A stretch of DNA of 64,000 nt from Staphylococcus delphini (GTDB lineage: Bacteria > Bacillota > Bacilli > Staphylococcales > Staphylococcaceae), in assembly GCF_900636325.1 (NCBI RefSeq), contig NZ_LR134263.1, positions 372,001 through 436,000 on the forward strand, in the 5' to 3' direction. Of the stretch, positions 17,277 through 27,082 are shown one piece after another. The notes below the pieces were generated by a model, which saw nothing but the letters and a program-made list of their open reading frames with translations, searched no databases and was not told where the DNA came from. Position 1 is the stretch's first letter. Every line of letters starts with the position of its first letter. A program made the translations under genes and the position numbers.

Positions 17277-18764
17277 ATGCTTTATACTATTACATCGACG
17301 CTACCGGAAGTTCATGGTGGACGTACGAAGTCACTATTAAAAAGAATTCAATTTATGGAAAATCATTTCCAAGAACCACATACGATTTTGACTACGAATT
17401 ATAACCCAAATTATTCGCGAGTGATTGAGCGGTTTAGAGAACGTCAAATTTTAAGTGAAGATACAAAAGTCGTGAACATTTATGAATGGTTTACAAATGG
17501 GAAAATTGAGCAATTCCCGTATACGAAATTTAAAAAGAAGCCTAAATATCATGAAATACCGATTGAAATAAAAGGCTTAACTTATCAACAAAGTAAAAAA
17601 GATGCTAAAGTTTTCCGTTACTACAAAGGGGATACTTATATGTTGTATAGGAAATACTATGACGTTACGTTAGGCATTTTGCATATTGAAGATGTGATGA
17701 TACCGAGTCAAAAACATAAATTAGAGCGTCGAGAATACAATGAATATGGTTATTTACATCGTGTTATTTTGTATGATAAAAAAGATAACTTTAAATTAAG
17801 TGAAACATTGTATGATCGTGATGGTGAAGTCTATTGTATTCGTCATTTTAAAGGGAATAAAGTTTCTCATATTTACCTATATCAAAATGGAAATATTACG
17901 CATGCCTTTGATGATGAGAAAGACTTTTTCACTTATTTTTTCGAAAATGTAATTGAAGCTGGTGCTAAAGTATTCAATGATGCGCGTTTGTTAGACCGTG
18001 CGATTTTAAACGTATCACAGCCGATTAAAAAAATTTTTATGATTCACAGTAGTCATAAAAATGTTGATGATAGTATTAAAAAAAGTTTCGGAATTATTAA
18101 TCAGAGAGCGGACGAAATTGATCAAATTGTCGTATTAACAGAGCAACAAAAACAAGAAATGATAGAAGATTTTAATATATCGGCGCAACGGATCTCAGTC
18201 TTGCCACATTTCATGACGATTCAAGAACCGCAACACGTTGAAAGGAAACCACGCTTCTTATATATTGGTCGTATTGATGAGAATAAACAACTCTCACATA
18301 TTTTAAAAGCTTTTAAAATTTATCAAGAAGCGGGATATGATTACGGTTTAGATATTTATGGTCATGGAGAAAGCCGTCCTGTAGAGCAAATGGAACAAGC
18401 TATTCGTGAGCTTAATTTGGGTGATAAAGTTCAATTTCATGGCAAAACGAATCAACCGGATAAAGTGTTTAGTCAACACGTCGCATCATTGCTTACCAGT
18501 CAATTTGAAGGCTTTTCATTATCTGTGATGGAAAGTATTAATAATGGATGTCCAGTACTTGCATACGATATTCGTTATGGACCGAGAGAAATGATTAAAA
18601 ATGGTGAAAATGGTTATCTCGTAGAATCACAAAATATTGAAGATTTAGCAGATAAAATGATGAAAATTACGGAGCACCCTATTACTGATGTGAAGTTAGA
18701 TGACCGGTTTGCCATACAGCATGCAGCAGAAAAATATGCAGCGCTTCTTCAGTCAGTGGAATAA
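17277..18764 (+). CDS. GT4 glycosyltransferase, TarM/TagE-like
   Basis: 495 residues from ATG 17277, preceded by GAGGAGG at 8 bases; the in-frame ATG at 17250 has no such site. The N-terminal half has the GGRTKSLLKR motif and the large beta-insertion found in TarM/TagE polyol-phosphate glycosyltransferases. The C-terminal half is GT-B: FLYIGRIDENKQ, DIYGHGE, and the donor-binding EGFSLSVMESINNGCPV. Such enzymes decorate wall teichoic acid with alpha-linked sugar. The neighbouring glycerophosphotransferases fit that role. Sugar and acceptor are not determinable. Confidence 0.78.
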   Translation: MLYTITSTLPEVHGGRTKSLLKRIQFMENHFQEPHTILTTNYNPNYSRVIERFRERQILSEDTKVVNIYEWFTNGKIEQFPYTKFKKKPKYHEIPIEIKGLTYQQSKKDAKVFRYYKGDTYMLYRKYYDVTLGILHIEDVMIPSQKHKLERREYNEYGYLHRVILYDKKDNFKLSETLYDRDGEVYCIRHFKGNKVSHIYLYQNGNITHAFDDEKDFFTYFFENVIEAGAKVFNDARLLDRAILNVSQPIKKIFMIHSSHKNVDDSIKKSFGIINQRADEIDQIVVLTEQQKQEMIEDFNISAQRISVLPHFMTIQEPQHVERKPRFLYIGRIDENKQLSHILKAFKIYQEAGYDYGLDIYGHGESRPVEQMEQAIRELNLGDKVQFHGKTNQPDKVFSQHVASLLTSQFEGFSLSVMESINNGCPVLAYDIRYGPREMIKNGENGYLVESQNIEDLADKMMKITEHPITDVKLDDRFAIQHAAEKYAALLQSVE

Positions 18765-18862
18765 AATCATGCAATAGCCATCAAATTAAAATAGTATCAC
18801 TTAATCATGAAGTGTACGAATATTGAATGAAAGTCTCATTGTTGTACGCTTCATACTATAAA

Positions 18863-18904
18863 TAAGCGAGGTTGAGATGTTAGGTGTCTCAATCTCGTTT
18901 TTTA
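18863..18904 (+). terminator. Terminator after the TarM-like gene
   Basis: GCGAGGTTGAGATG/TGTCTCAATCTCG followed by six T. A second hairpin (AGGTGTCTC...GGGACGCCT) follows closely. The rest of 18765-19265 holds no gene that I can support. Confidence 0.7.
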
Positions 18905-19265
18905 AATATATTTGTTTTAAGGTGTCTCAACAAAATGGGACGCCTATTTGTTGTACACCGACCACGGTTACGAAAAAAGGTGTACAAATGATATGAACCG
19001 CCCTATACGTTAGGCTTTCGATGATATTGACTTTTCGTGTAGCACTTTAATTCATTTTGAAATAAACACAGAGCCATTTTCATAATTAACATAGGCTGGT
19101 GCATCATTTCGTATTCACCAACAATCGACTATAAAGATTTCCTTATTTACAATTAACACCAACCACTCTAAAATAGATTTATAAAAGAATAAAATGTTTT
19201 AGTTTCAAGCGTATTTTAGTAATAAAGTAAATTTGGTTTGATATGATTAAGGAAGTGGTTACAAC

Positions 19266-20210
19266 ATGAAGATATTGATTACTGGTGGTGCTGGATTTAT
19301 TGGTTCGCATGTGGCGGAACATTTTTTCAACCAACATGATGAAGTCTATGTTATGGATAATTTGAGTACGGGTTATCGGGAAAATATTCCTTTTATTGAT
19401 GATGAACATTTCTTACATATAGATGTGAGAAACCATGAAGCAGTGGCGCATATGATACAAACACATCAATTCGATATTATTATCCATTTAGCAGCAGTCG
19501 TCAGCGTCGTAGAGACGATAGAAAATCCTGAAGCATCCAATGAGGTCAATATTTCAGCACTTGTTTATTTACTTGAATTGAGTCGAAAACACTTACCTAC
19601 TCTTAAAAAATTTATCTTCGCGTCTTCAGCGGCGGTTTATGGTAACAATCCGACTTTACCTAAAAGTATCGCGAGTCATATTCAACCTGAATCTCCATAT
19701 GCGATTCAAAAATATAGTGGTGAGCAATATGTAAAGTTGTATCATGACTTGTATCATTTACCGACGACGTCACTCCGATTTTTTAATGTTTACGGTCCAA
19801 AACAAGATCCTCAATCTCAATATTCAGGGGTACTCTCCATTATGAAACACTGTTTTGATCAAGATGAAACATTTACCTTCTTTGGCGATGGTGAACAAAC
19901 AAGAGATTTTGTTTATGTTAAAGATATCGTTCAAGCTATTCAAATTGTGATTCAACAACATGCTTCACATGGTGCTGTATACAATGTAGGGACCTCACAT
20001 CCAACATCTTTATTATCGATATATGAAGTTTTTAAACATTTATATCAAAAAGAAATTCCAACGCAATTTGCAGATCCAAGAGAAGGCGATGTGAAGTATT
20101 CATATGCGGATATTGAACCGTTAAAACAATTGGGATTTTCAACGCAGTATTCATTAAAAGAGGGACTTAAAGAATATTTAAATTATGAAATGCACCATCC
20201 ATCATCATAA
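19266..20210 (+). CDS. NAD-dependent sugar-nucleotide epimerase/dehydratase
   Basis: 314 residues. Extended SDR: N-terminal GGAGFIGSHVAEHF nucleotide site, DNLSTG, the serine in FASSAAVYG and the catalytic YAIQKYSGEQY, plus RFFNVYGPKQDPQSQYSGV and RDFVYVKDIV. This is the UDP-glucose/UDP-GlcNAc 4-epimerase (GalE/WbpP-like) pattern. Its position between wall-polymer glycosyltransferases suggests that it makes a sugar nucleotide for them. The exact substrate is open. Confidence 0.82.
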   Translation: MKILITGGAGFIGSHVAEHFFNQHDEVYVMDNLSTGYRENIPFIDDEHFLHIDVRNHEAVAHMIQTHQFDIIIHLAAVVSVVETIENPEASNEVNISALVYLLELSRKHLPTLKKFIFASSAAVYGNNPTLPKSIASHIQPESPYAIQKYSGEQYVKLYHDLYHLPTTSLRFFNVYGPKQDPQSQYSGVLSIMKHCFDQDETFTFFGDGEQTRDFVYVKDIVQAIQIVIQQHASHGAVYNVGTSHPTSLLSIYEVFKHLYQKEIPTQFADPREGDVKYSYADIEPLKQLGFSTQYSLKEGLKEYLNYEMHHPSS

Positions 20211-20412
20211 GTATCGTTTCTATAAATTTGTAGATAAGATTATCAAATTGTGATTTATCAGTCCTAACTACAATGTTAAGGCTGATTTTTATTGAAGCAC
20301 AGTTTGTCTGTGACAGTCATCACAATTTATGAATTTTTGTATGCCAGGCGTGATGGGTTTGGATTGTCGTAACTCATAGTCAGTATTCACAATTTTACTT
20401 AAAGGAGAAAAG

Positions 20413-22935
20413 ATGATGAAAAAGAGTGTCAAGGCAATATTATCGAATCAATTATCTAGAAAATATAAATTTGTAGCGTCACCTATTTTAAAAAGGGCTA
20501 AGTCAAAATATCAGAAAAAAGTGAATCAATATGCGCAATTGTATCATTCGACTTCAATCAAACCGCATCAAATTTTGTATCAAGTGAGAGACGGTAAAAG
20601 CATCACGGATAGTCCTTACGCAATTTTTCTAGGATTAAATGCAAATGAGGGGTTTTCCAATTACCATCATATTTGGGTGGTCGATCAACCCGATACTTTA
20701 ACTTTCTATCAGGAAAAATTTAAAGCGTTTCAAAATGTCTCGTTTGTGATTAAGGAATCGAATGAATACCTTAAAGCGTTAACCGAAAGTAAGTTTTTGA
20801 TTAATAATGCGACTTTCCCTGCTTATTTCACTAAAAAGTCACAACAAATCTATATTAACACGTGGCATGGGACACCACTCAAACATATGGGATTTGATGT
20901 TAAAAATAATTTAAAAGGTTCTCAAAATACGATGAAAAACTTTTTAGCATCAGATTATATGATTAGTCCTAATGCGCATACGACGCATATTTTTAAGCAT
21001 GCCTTTAAATTAGATGGTTTATATAGCGGTGAAATTTTAGAAATCGGTTATCCGCGAATAGATTTAACGATCAATACGTCGGCAAATGAAGCGCGAAACT
21101 ATTTATCTGAACATTTAAATGTGAAAGAAGCACCTATTTTACTTTACTGTCCGACATGGCGTGGAACAGATGTAAATCACCCTGAAGATAGTCTGTCCCA
21201 TATTTATGAAGAGATTCAATTATTAAAGCAATCATTACCTTATCAAATTTTAGTTAAAGTTCATCCGTTTATTTATAGTCAAGCTCAGGAAATACAAGCG
21301 CTTAAACCTTATTTAGTACCGGACTTTTTAGATACGAATCAATTGATACCAGCTGTTGATTTGATGATTACTGATTATTCAAGTATATTTTTCGACTTTC
21401 TCGTAACAGATAAACCGATTGTCTTTTATGTACCGGATTTAGACAAGTATCAAAATGAGCGTGGTGTTTATATTGACCCATCCGCATTACCGGGGCCTGT
21501 CGCGGATAATATTCAAGACGTGATGACATTGATTAGTAATGAAAGTTACAAAAATGCGGATGTTCAAGAAAAATATGCAAAATTTAAGCGTGACTTTGTA
21601 AGTTGTGAAAATGGCTCGGTGACGGAACGTTTAATCGAAAGCGTGTTTTTAAATCAACAAGACACATCATATAAAAATGCTAGTCATCATCAAAAAGAAA
21701 AAATATTACTGTATCCAGGTGGAATGAAACATAATGGTATTACGACTTCTGTCATTAACTTATTAGCAAATATCGACTATGACAAGTATGATGTGACAGT
21801 GTTTACGAATAACACGAATAACGTTGAACAGCTAAATAACTTACAGAGTTTAAATGACAATGTACGGATTGTGTTAAGAAGAGGGCCGATGATTGCTACG
21901 TTTAAAGAGCTTTATCAAAATGAGTTTATTCGACAAAGAGGGGTTTACAAATCTTTTGAACAACGTATCTACCCGAAAACACTTTTTGAACGTGAATTTA
22001 GAAAAATATTTGGAGACTCTCAATTTGATTATGCGATTGATTACAGTGGCTATGCGATGTTTTGGTCGAATCTTATTTTAGCGAGTGGTGCTAAAAAGAA
22101 ATATATCTTATTGCATAGTGATATTAAGTCGGATATGGAAAGAACAGTGAAAGGGAAGCGTCCACATTATCAAAATTTGAAAGGTGTTATTTCACTTTAT
22201 CCTTATTTTGATAAATTGGTGAGTGTTTCAGAAGCAACAAAAAAACTTAATCAGTCAAACTTTGGTGGTCTGAAGTTGAAAAACCGTCATATTGCTTCAA
22301 GAAATACGATCAATATTGACAAGATTAATCAGCTCGTTGATGATGATGGTGACTTGTTTGAAAAAAATGGGAAATCTGTATTGCCAACATTAACAGAGAA
22401 GGGCATGGAAGCGATTGAATTTTCTCAAGATGACTTCAAAATTGTATCGGTAGGTCGTTTATCACCAGAAAAAGGGTTTGATTTACTCATTAAAGCGGTT
22501 GCTGAGTTGGCTCCGAAATACCCACAGTTGAAGTTATACATTCTAGGAGATGGCCCATTGAAGGGGACGTTGAAAAGCCTTGTCGAGCAGCTTGGTTTAC
22601 AAAATCATGTCTACTTCTTGGGACAACGTCGTAATCCATTTTATATTGTGAAACGCGCAGATGTCTTTGCACTCACTTCTCATTACGAAGGACAATCGAT
22701 GGTGATTTTAGAAGCGTTAACTGTAGGGACCAACGTACTCGCATCAGACATTATCGCTAACCGCTATGTGCTTGAAGATGAGAAGTATGGGATGTTAGTA
22801 GAAAAGAATGAAGCTCATATTGCTAAAGGATTAGAGCAATTTATTAACGGTACGAACAAAGATTATGCGAAGTTTGATGCCGTTGCATACAATGAAGAAA
22901 CCATCCAAGAGTTTTATTCGTTACTAGAGCGTTAA
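20413..22935 (+). CDS. CDP-glycerol glycerophosphotransferase-GT4 fusion
   Basis: 840 residues, ribosome site AAAGGAGAAA before tandem ATGs. Residues ~1-410 are a TagF/TarF-type transferase (NTWHGTPLKHMG, YCPTWRGTD, MITDYSSIFFDF). Residues ~430-840 are a GT4 glycosyltransferase (YPGGMKHNGITTS, SVGRLSPEKGFDLLIKA, HYEGQSMVILEAL). A single chain could add a polyol-phosphate unit and a sugar to the same polymer, suggesting an alternating or sugar-substituted backbone. Together with the two GT2 fusions this gives three different two-domain polymerases in one locus. Domain calls are secure; product is inference. Confidence 0.8.
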   Translation: MMKKSVKAILSNQLSRKYKFVASPILKRAKSKYQKKVNQYAQLYHSTSIKPHQILYQVRDGKSITDSPYAIFLGLNANEGFSNYHHIWVVDQPDTLTFYQEKFKAFQNVSFVIKESNEYLKALTESKFLINNATFPAYFTKKSQQIYINTWHGTPLKHMGFDVKNNLKGSQNTMKNFLASDYMISPNAHTTHIFKHAFKLDGLYSGEILEIGYPRIDLTINTSANEARNYLSEHLNVKEAPILLYCPTWRGTDVNHPEDSLSHIYEEIQLLKQSLPYQILVKVHPFIYSQAQEIQALKPYLVPDFLDTNQLIPAVDLMITDYSSIFFDFLVTDKPIVFYVPDLDKYQNERGVYIDPSALPGPVADNIQDVMTLISNESYKNADVQEKYAKFKRDFVSCENGSVTERLIESVFLNQQDTSYKNASHHQKEKILLYPGGMKHNGITTSVINLLANIDYDKYDVTVFTNNTNNVEQLNNLQSLNDNVRIVLRRGPMIATFKELYQNEFIRQRGVYKSFEQRIYPKTLFEREFRKIFGDSQFDYAIDYSGYAMFWSNLILASGAKKKYILLHSDIKSDMERTVKGKRPHYQNLKGVISLYPYFDKLVSVSEATKKLNQSNFGGLKLKNRHIASRNTINIDKINQLVDDDGDLFEKNGKSVLPTLTEKGMEAIEFSQDDFKIVSVGRLSPEKGFDLLIKAVAELAPKYPQLKLYILGDGPLKGTLKSLVEQLGLQNHVYFLGQRRNPFYIVKRADVFALTSHYEGQSMVILEALTVGTNVLASDIIANRYVLEDEKYGMLVEKNEAHIAKGLEQFINGTNKDYAKFDAVAYNEETIQEFYSLLER

Positions 22936-22944
22936 ATGCATGAA

Positions 22945-22983
22945 TAAAAGAGGGTGAACTCACAATGAGTGCCCTCTTTTTTC
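22945..22983. terminator. Terminator between fusion gene and tctA
   Basis: AAAAGAGGGTGAACTC/GAGTGCCCTCTTTTTT; symmetrical enough to serve the convergent tct operon as well. Confidence 0.85.
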
Positions 22984-22992
22984 AATCTAACA

Positions 22993-24492
22993 TCAATTTG
23001 AAGATGCTTTTCTCTTCAACAATTTCATGATTAATGGATAAAACAGTGCTAATACTGTCATGATTGTTAAAACAATCGTAATCGGCGAACCAAAGAAAAT
23101 GTCACTGATATGGTTGTGACTTGTAATTAAGCTTTTACGAAAGTTTTGTTCCATATCTGATCCGATAATGGATGCTAAAATGAGTGGTGCAATTGGAAAA
23201 TCTAGTAATTTTAATAATAGGCCAATAATGCCGAAAATTAATAAAATGTAGAAGTCAATAACACTATAACTCAAGGTGTACGTGCCGAGAAAGGCGAGTA
23301 CTAAAATGATTGGATAAAGTGTTTTCGGTGGTGTTTTTAAGATTTTCAACAACAGACCAATCATCGCAATATTAATAATAACTAAGAAAATATTGCCGAT
23401 AAACATACTATTGACAAGGGTCCATACCATTTCGGGTTGTTTCTCGAATAGGAGTGGCCCAGGTTGCAAACCAAGCATCACGACTGCACCGAGAATTACG
23501 GCTGTTGTTCCTGAACCGGGTACACCCATCGTTAATAGCGGAATGAGTGAACCGACTGAAGCGGCATTATTCGAAGCTTCAGGTGCTGCCACCCCTTCAA
23601 TCGCCCCTTTACCAAACTGTTTACCATTTTTAGAAAATTGTTTTTCAGTCGCATAACTGAGTAGGGAAGCCACTGATCCGCCCGCACCAGGTAAAACCCC
23701 GATAAGGAAACCAATAGGACTTTGTCTTAACATCGTCCAGCGCGTCCGTTTCCAATCTTCTTTCGTTAATTTCATCGAGCCTAAATCACTTTTCGGAGGC
23801 GCTAATGTATCTAAATGCATGTAGTTGTACAAAACTTCAGCGACAGCATAGACGCCGATAATAATCACGAGAAAGTCAACGCCTTCACTTAAATGCGTCA
23901 CATCAAAAGTGAAACGATATACGCTGGTTTGTAGGTCGACGCCAATCGTACTCATCATTAAACCGATAGACATGGCGATAAACCCTTTGACCATTTTACC
24001 GAGCGACAATGTGACAACCATGGACAATGTGAATAAGAACAAGACGAAATATTCACGTGGTCCAAAGTGCAAGGCAAATTCGGATAGTGGTTTAGCTAGA
24101 AGAATAAAACCAATGACTGAAAAGAGGCCGCCGAATAGTGAAGCCACTGCAGAAATGGTCAAAGCTTTACCGGCTTGATGATTGAGTGTCATCGGATAAC
24201 CATCAAATGTCGCAGCAATGGCAGAACCGTCTCCCGGTGTATTCAGCAAAATCGAACTTCTGGAGCCGCCATACATTGCCCCATAGTAAATCGAAATCAT
24301 CAAAATCAACGCACTGACTGGATTCATGCCGAACGTCACTGGTATGAGCACAGCTACCGCCGTCGCAGGCCCTAAACCAGGTAGCATCCCTACGACTGTG
24401 CCAAGAAAGCCGCCAATTAAAATCCACAATAAATTCATCGGTTGGAAGGCAGTCGAGAGGCCTTCCCAGAAACTATTGATATCGATACCCAT
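22993..24492 (-). CDS. tctA: Tripartite tricarboxylate transporter, large membrane subunit TctA
   Basis: 499 residues with about 11-12 membrane spans and the family motifs GTVVGMLPGLGPATAVAVLIP near the start and GVLPGAGGSVASLLSYATEKQFSK in the middle. TctA is the sodium-coupled channel of a binding-protein-dependent citrate/tricarboxylate importer. AAGGAGG precedes ATG 24492. It is last in tctC-tctB-tctA. Confidence 0.9.
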   Translation of the reverse strand: MGIDINSFWEGLSTAFQPMNLLWILIGGFLGTVVGMLPGLGPATAVAVLIPVTFGMNPVSALILMISIYYGAMYGGSRSSILLNTPGDGSAIAATFDGYPMTLNHQAGKALTISAVASLFGGLFSVIGFILLAKPLSEFALHFGPREYFVLFLFTLSMVVTLSLGKMVKGFIAMSIGLMMSTIGVDLQTSVYRFTFDVTHLSEGVDFLVIIIGVYAVAEVLYNYMHLDTLAPPKSDLGSMKLTKEDWKRTRWTMLRQSPIGFLIGVLPGAGGSVASLLSYATEKQFSKNGKQFGKGAIEGVAAPEASNNAASVGSLIPLLTMGVPGSGTTAVILGAVVMLGLQPGPLLFEKQPEMVWTLVNSMFIGNIFLVIINIAMIGLLLKILKTPPKTLYPIILVLAFLGTYTLSYSVIDFYILLIFGIIGLLLKLLDFPIAPLILASIIGSDMEQNFRKSLITSHNHISDIFFGSPITIVLTIMTVLALFYPLIMKLLKRKASSN

Positions 24493-24504
24493 ACGACCGC
24501 CTCC

Positions 24505-24948
24505 TTATGGCAAACTAACGTCTAACAGCTGGGCAAAGGTATACCATGCGACACCTGAAAAGACGATAGCGACGATTAAATTTTTCAGCCAATGTTGAAA
24601 GCCATTGACGAGAAACATCACTGCTGCGAGAAATAATACTGTTGAAATTAAGAAGCCGATACGTTCAAAAATGACTGTATAAATAAGGATAAATAAACAT
24701 GTCAGACCAATGCGTTTCAGAACAAGTGGTGTTAAAAATGCTTTAAATTCATTGAACGACACATTTTTATCACGTAGCATTTGAAAAAAGTAAATGATAC
24801 TCATCACAATCAATAAACTCGCGATAAGAATTGGAAAATATTTTGGACTTTGCGGATCACCAATTCTAGAAATCGGTAAATTGAGAGAGAGGAGTAAGTA
24901 GATGACGCCAACAATGAAACAAACGATAGGCGCAATAAGTCGTACCAT
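24505..24948 (-). CDS. tctB: Tripartite tricarboxylate transporter, small membrane subunit TctB
   Basis: 147 residues with four hydrophobic spans, the size and topology of TctB. An AAAGGGGG ribosome site precedes it and it sits 12 bases before tctA. Identity rests mainly on operon position and topology, as TctB is poorly conserved. Confidence 0.85.
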   Translation of the reverse strand: MVRLIAPIVCFIVGVIYLLLSLNLPISRIGDPQSPKYFPILIASLLIVMSIIYFFQMLRDKNVSFNEFKAFLTPLVLKRIGLTCLFILIYTVIFERIGFLISTVLFLAAVMFLVNGFQHWLKNLIVAIVFSGVAWYTFAQLLDVSLP

Positions 24949-24966
24949 TTTTGATTCCCCCTTTGT

Positions 24967-25956
24967 TTAAAAACCAGCGTCTTGAATCAGTTGTTCATAT
25001 TTTTTCTGTTGTTCGTTTAAAAACTTTTCTGATTCATAGCTGTCTTTGTAAAATGCATCCCAGTTTTTGTTTTTGCGAATGGTCTCCCATTGTTTTGATT
25101 GAACGACTTTTTTCATGGTGTCATTCCAATAAGCGCGCTCTTCTTTTGTCATATTTTTAGGTCCCATCACGCCGCGCCAATGTGGGAAGACCATGTTTAA
25201 ACCTTGTTCTTTCCATGTGGGAACATCTTCTAAACCTTTCACACGTTGATCAGAAGTGGTTGCCAACACTTTAAGCTTGCCTGCTTGATGTTGCGTTTTC
25301 ACTTCAGAAACGGCTGTTGAAGCGATATCCACATGGCCGCCGAGGAGCGCAGTTTCTAAATCACCGCCACTTTTATAAACGAGAAAGTCTAAATTTTTCA
25401 CGTCGACGCCATATGCTTTTGCGGCTTGTACAAAAGCAAGATGGTCGTTATTCCCTAAACCAGGCGCCACACCAATCGTTAATGACTTCGGATCGGCTTT
25501 CAATTTTTCCATTACTTCTTTAGCAGAAGACAGATGAGATTGATTAGAAGCGGATAAACTGATCCATTCCGTTGCTAAAATGGCAATCGGTGTAAAATCT
25601 TGGTGACGCAAATCACTTAATCCGAGTTCGTGGTTGGAAAGTAACAAACTTGAATTAATTGCGATCGATGTCGGTTGGCGTTCACTAAGATATTGCCAGC
25701 CCACCTCGCCACCACCCCCTGGCTTATTGACGACTGTAATATTCTGGTCAGTCAATTTTTCGTCTTGCATAATTTTTTGGATAGCGCGTGCAGTCGCATC
25801 CCAGCCCCCACCAGGTGAAGCAGGTGCAATAATCTCTATTGTGCGATTAGGAAATTTTTGGCTACTTGACGTCTGAGGTTTGTCGTCTTTATCGTTATTC
25901 GTACAAGCTGCCAAAATGAGCACAAGGCCCATGAAACATGTCACGAGTTTTCGCAT
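24967..25956 (-). CDS. tctC: Tripartite tricarboxylate transporter, binding lipoprotein TctC
   Basis: 329 residues with a lipobox LILAAC. The body has the TctC/Bug fold motifs [35 protein letters not shown] and the [12 protein letters not shown] loop. It captures the carboxylate outside the membrane and delivers it to TctAB. First gene of the operon, behind AAAGGGGG. Confidence 0.9.
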   Translation of the reverse strand: MRKLVTCFMGLVLILAACTNNDKDDKPQTSSSQKFPNRTIEIIAPASPGGGWDATARAIQKIMQDEKLTDQNITVVNKPGGGGEVGWQYLSERQPTSIAINSSLLLSNHELGLSDLRHQDFTPIAILATEWISLSASNQSHLSSAKEVMEKLKADPKSLTIGVAPGLGNNDHLAFVQAAKAYGVDVKNLDFLVYKSGGDLETALLGGHVDIASTAVSEVKTQHQAGKLKVLATTSDQRVKGLEDVPTWKEQGLNMVFPHWRGVMGPKNMTKEERAYWNDTMKKVVQSKQWETIRKNKNWDAFYKDSYESEKFLNEQQKKYEQLIQDAGF

Positions 25957-26152
25957 AACTCCATACCCCCTTTGTATGTGACAATTAGTTATATTTTATC
26001 ATAATATTCAGAATTAGAGAGGTTGGATTCAAATGATATACTGTTGTCAACATCATTTTGGATTTGCTTATCAATCAAAGTTTGAAAGAATATGGGGTAG
26101 CAGCTTTTAATAATAAAAGCGTGTTGTATAAAAGCGTATGAGGAGAAATTGA

Positions 26153-26227
26153 TGACAATAAGAATCCCCTCACTAACCGCAAAAATAGTGAGGGGATTGG
26201 TGTTTATTATGTTGGATTCCTTATAAA
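26153..26227 (+). CDS. Possible 24-residue leader-type peptide
   Basis: ATG 26153 follows a good GAGGAG site at 7-8 bases and reads 24 codons to TAA, beginning MTIRIPSLTAK. The coding region contains a perfect 12-bp hairpin (ATCCCCTCACTA/TAGTGAGGGGAT). No gene follows on the same strand before the convergent nitroreductase, so a true leader function is doubtful; a terminator overlapping a chance ORF is the alternative. Confidence 0.2.
26163..26198. terminator. Strong hairpin between tctC promoter and nitroreductase
   Basis: AATCCCCTCACTA/TAGTGAGGGGATT, a perfect 12-13 bp stem, but without a long T run. It may stop minus-strand transcription from the nitroreductase or be a structured RNA. Confidence 0.5.
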
Positions 26228-26307
26228 CAAATATTAAGCTGTCAATACATATTTGTCAACGCTGTAAATCTTGATACAAGTCATTCCTCGTGCGTTATTG
26301 ATGGTGC

Positions 26308-26970
26308 TTAAACCCAATCAATCACTTCTTCTTTGCTACGGCGTGTTTTGGCACGTTTTGGATCTTCCTCGCGATAACCAAATGCCACCATAACTGATGG
26401 TGCGTACTCTGCATCATCGAAATAGCCTTTTTCAGTTAAAATACGTGATACTTCATCGTATTGGAAACCTTCAATTGGACATGAATCGATGCCTAAAAAT
26501 GCTGCAGAGGTCATCATATTTCCAAGCGCAATATAGGTTTGTTTGCTCGCCCAGTCCCATAATGCACGATCGCTTTCGTAAAGATGTAAGTTGTCGTTTT
26601 GGAATGCGGATGTTTTTTCGCTCATTTGTTCAATCATGTCCGTATCCATTTGTTTCACATCACGTAATAATTTTTGAACGTATTCATTTTCTGGACGTAC
26701 ATTTTTACGTGCTAAAATTATTACGAAGTGACTCGCTGTTTCTAATTGTCCTTGAGCGCCCCAGCTCATCGGTTTGAGAGCTTCACGCATTTCAGGATCT
26801 TGAATAACTAAAAATTTCCAAGGTTCAAGACCCAGTGAGCTTGGTGACAGGCGTCCTGTTTCTAAAATTGTATCGAAATCAGCGTCGTCAATTTTACGAT
26901 TTGCATCAAAACGTTTTGTAGCAAAGCGATAGTTAAATGTATCTAGTAACATTTGGCGTTTATCTTCCAT
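26308..26970 (-). CDS. NAD(P)H-dependent oxidoreductase, nitroreductase family
   Basis: 220 residues from ATG 26970; AAGGAG lies 9 bases upstream, so the longer TTG-started reading is rejected. FMN-binding RFATKRFD at the N-terminus, SPSSLGLEPWKFLVI in the active-site region and GIDSCPIEGF toward the C-terminus are NfsB/YdgI-type features. These FMN enzymes reduce nitro compounds or quinones. Single-gene unit; physiological substrate unknown. Confidence 0.88.
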   Translation of the reverse strand: MEDKRQMLLDTFNYRFATKRFDANRKIDDADFDTILETGRLSPSSLGLEPWKFLVIQDPEMREALKPMSWGAQGQLETASHFVIILARKNVRPENEYVQKLLRDVKQMDTDMIEQMSEKTSAFQNDNLHLYESDRALWDWASKQTYIALGNMMTSAAFLGIDSCPIEGFQYDEVSRILTEKGYFDDAEYAPSVMVAFGYREEDPKRAKTRRSKEEVIDWV

Positions 26971-27082
26971 TTGTTGCAACTCCTTTAAGTAGTGTCATAC
27001 AATTATAGTATAGATGACTTTAAATCGACGTTAAAATAGTTTGTTTGGATTCAATTTCAAAAGAGAAAAGGGGTTGAATGTC

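Noticed and set aside
21893-22081. Small reading frame inside the glycerophosphotransferase-GT4 fusion
   Set aside because: It lies out of frame within a well-supported long gene.
23393-24598. Several plus-strand frames opposite tctA and tctB
   Set aside because: They are antisense shadows of conserved transporter genes and lack ribosome sites.
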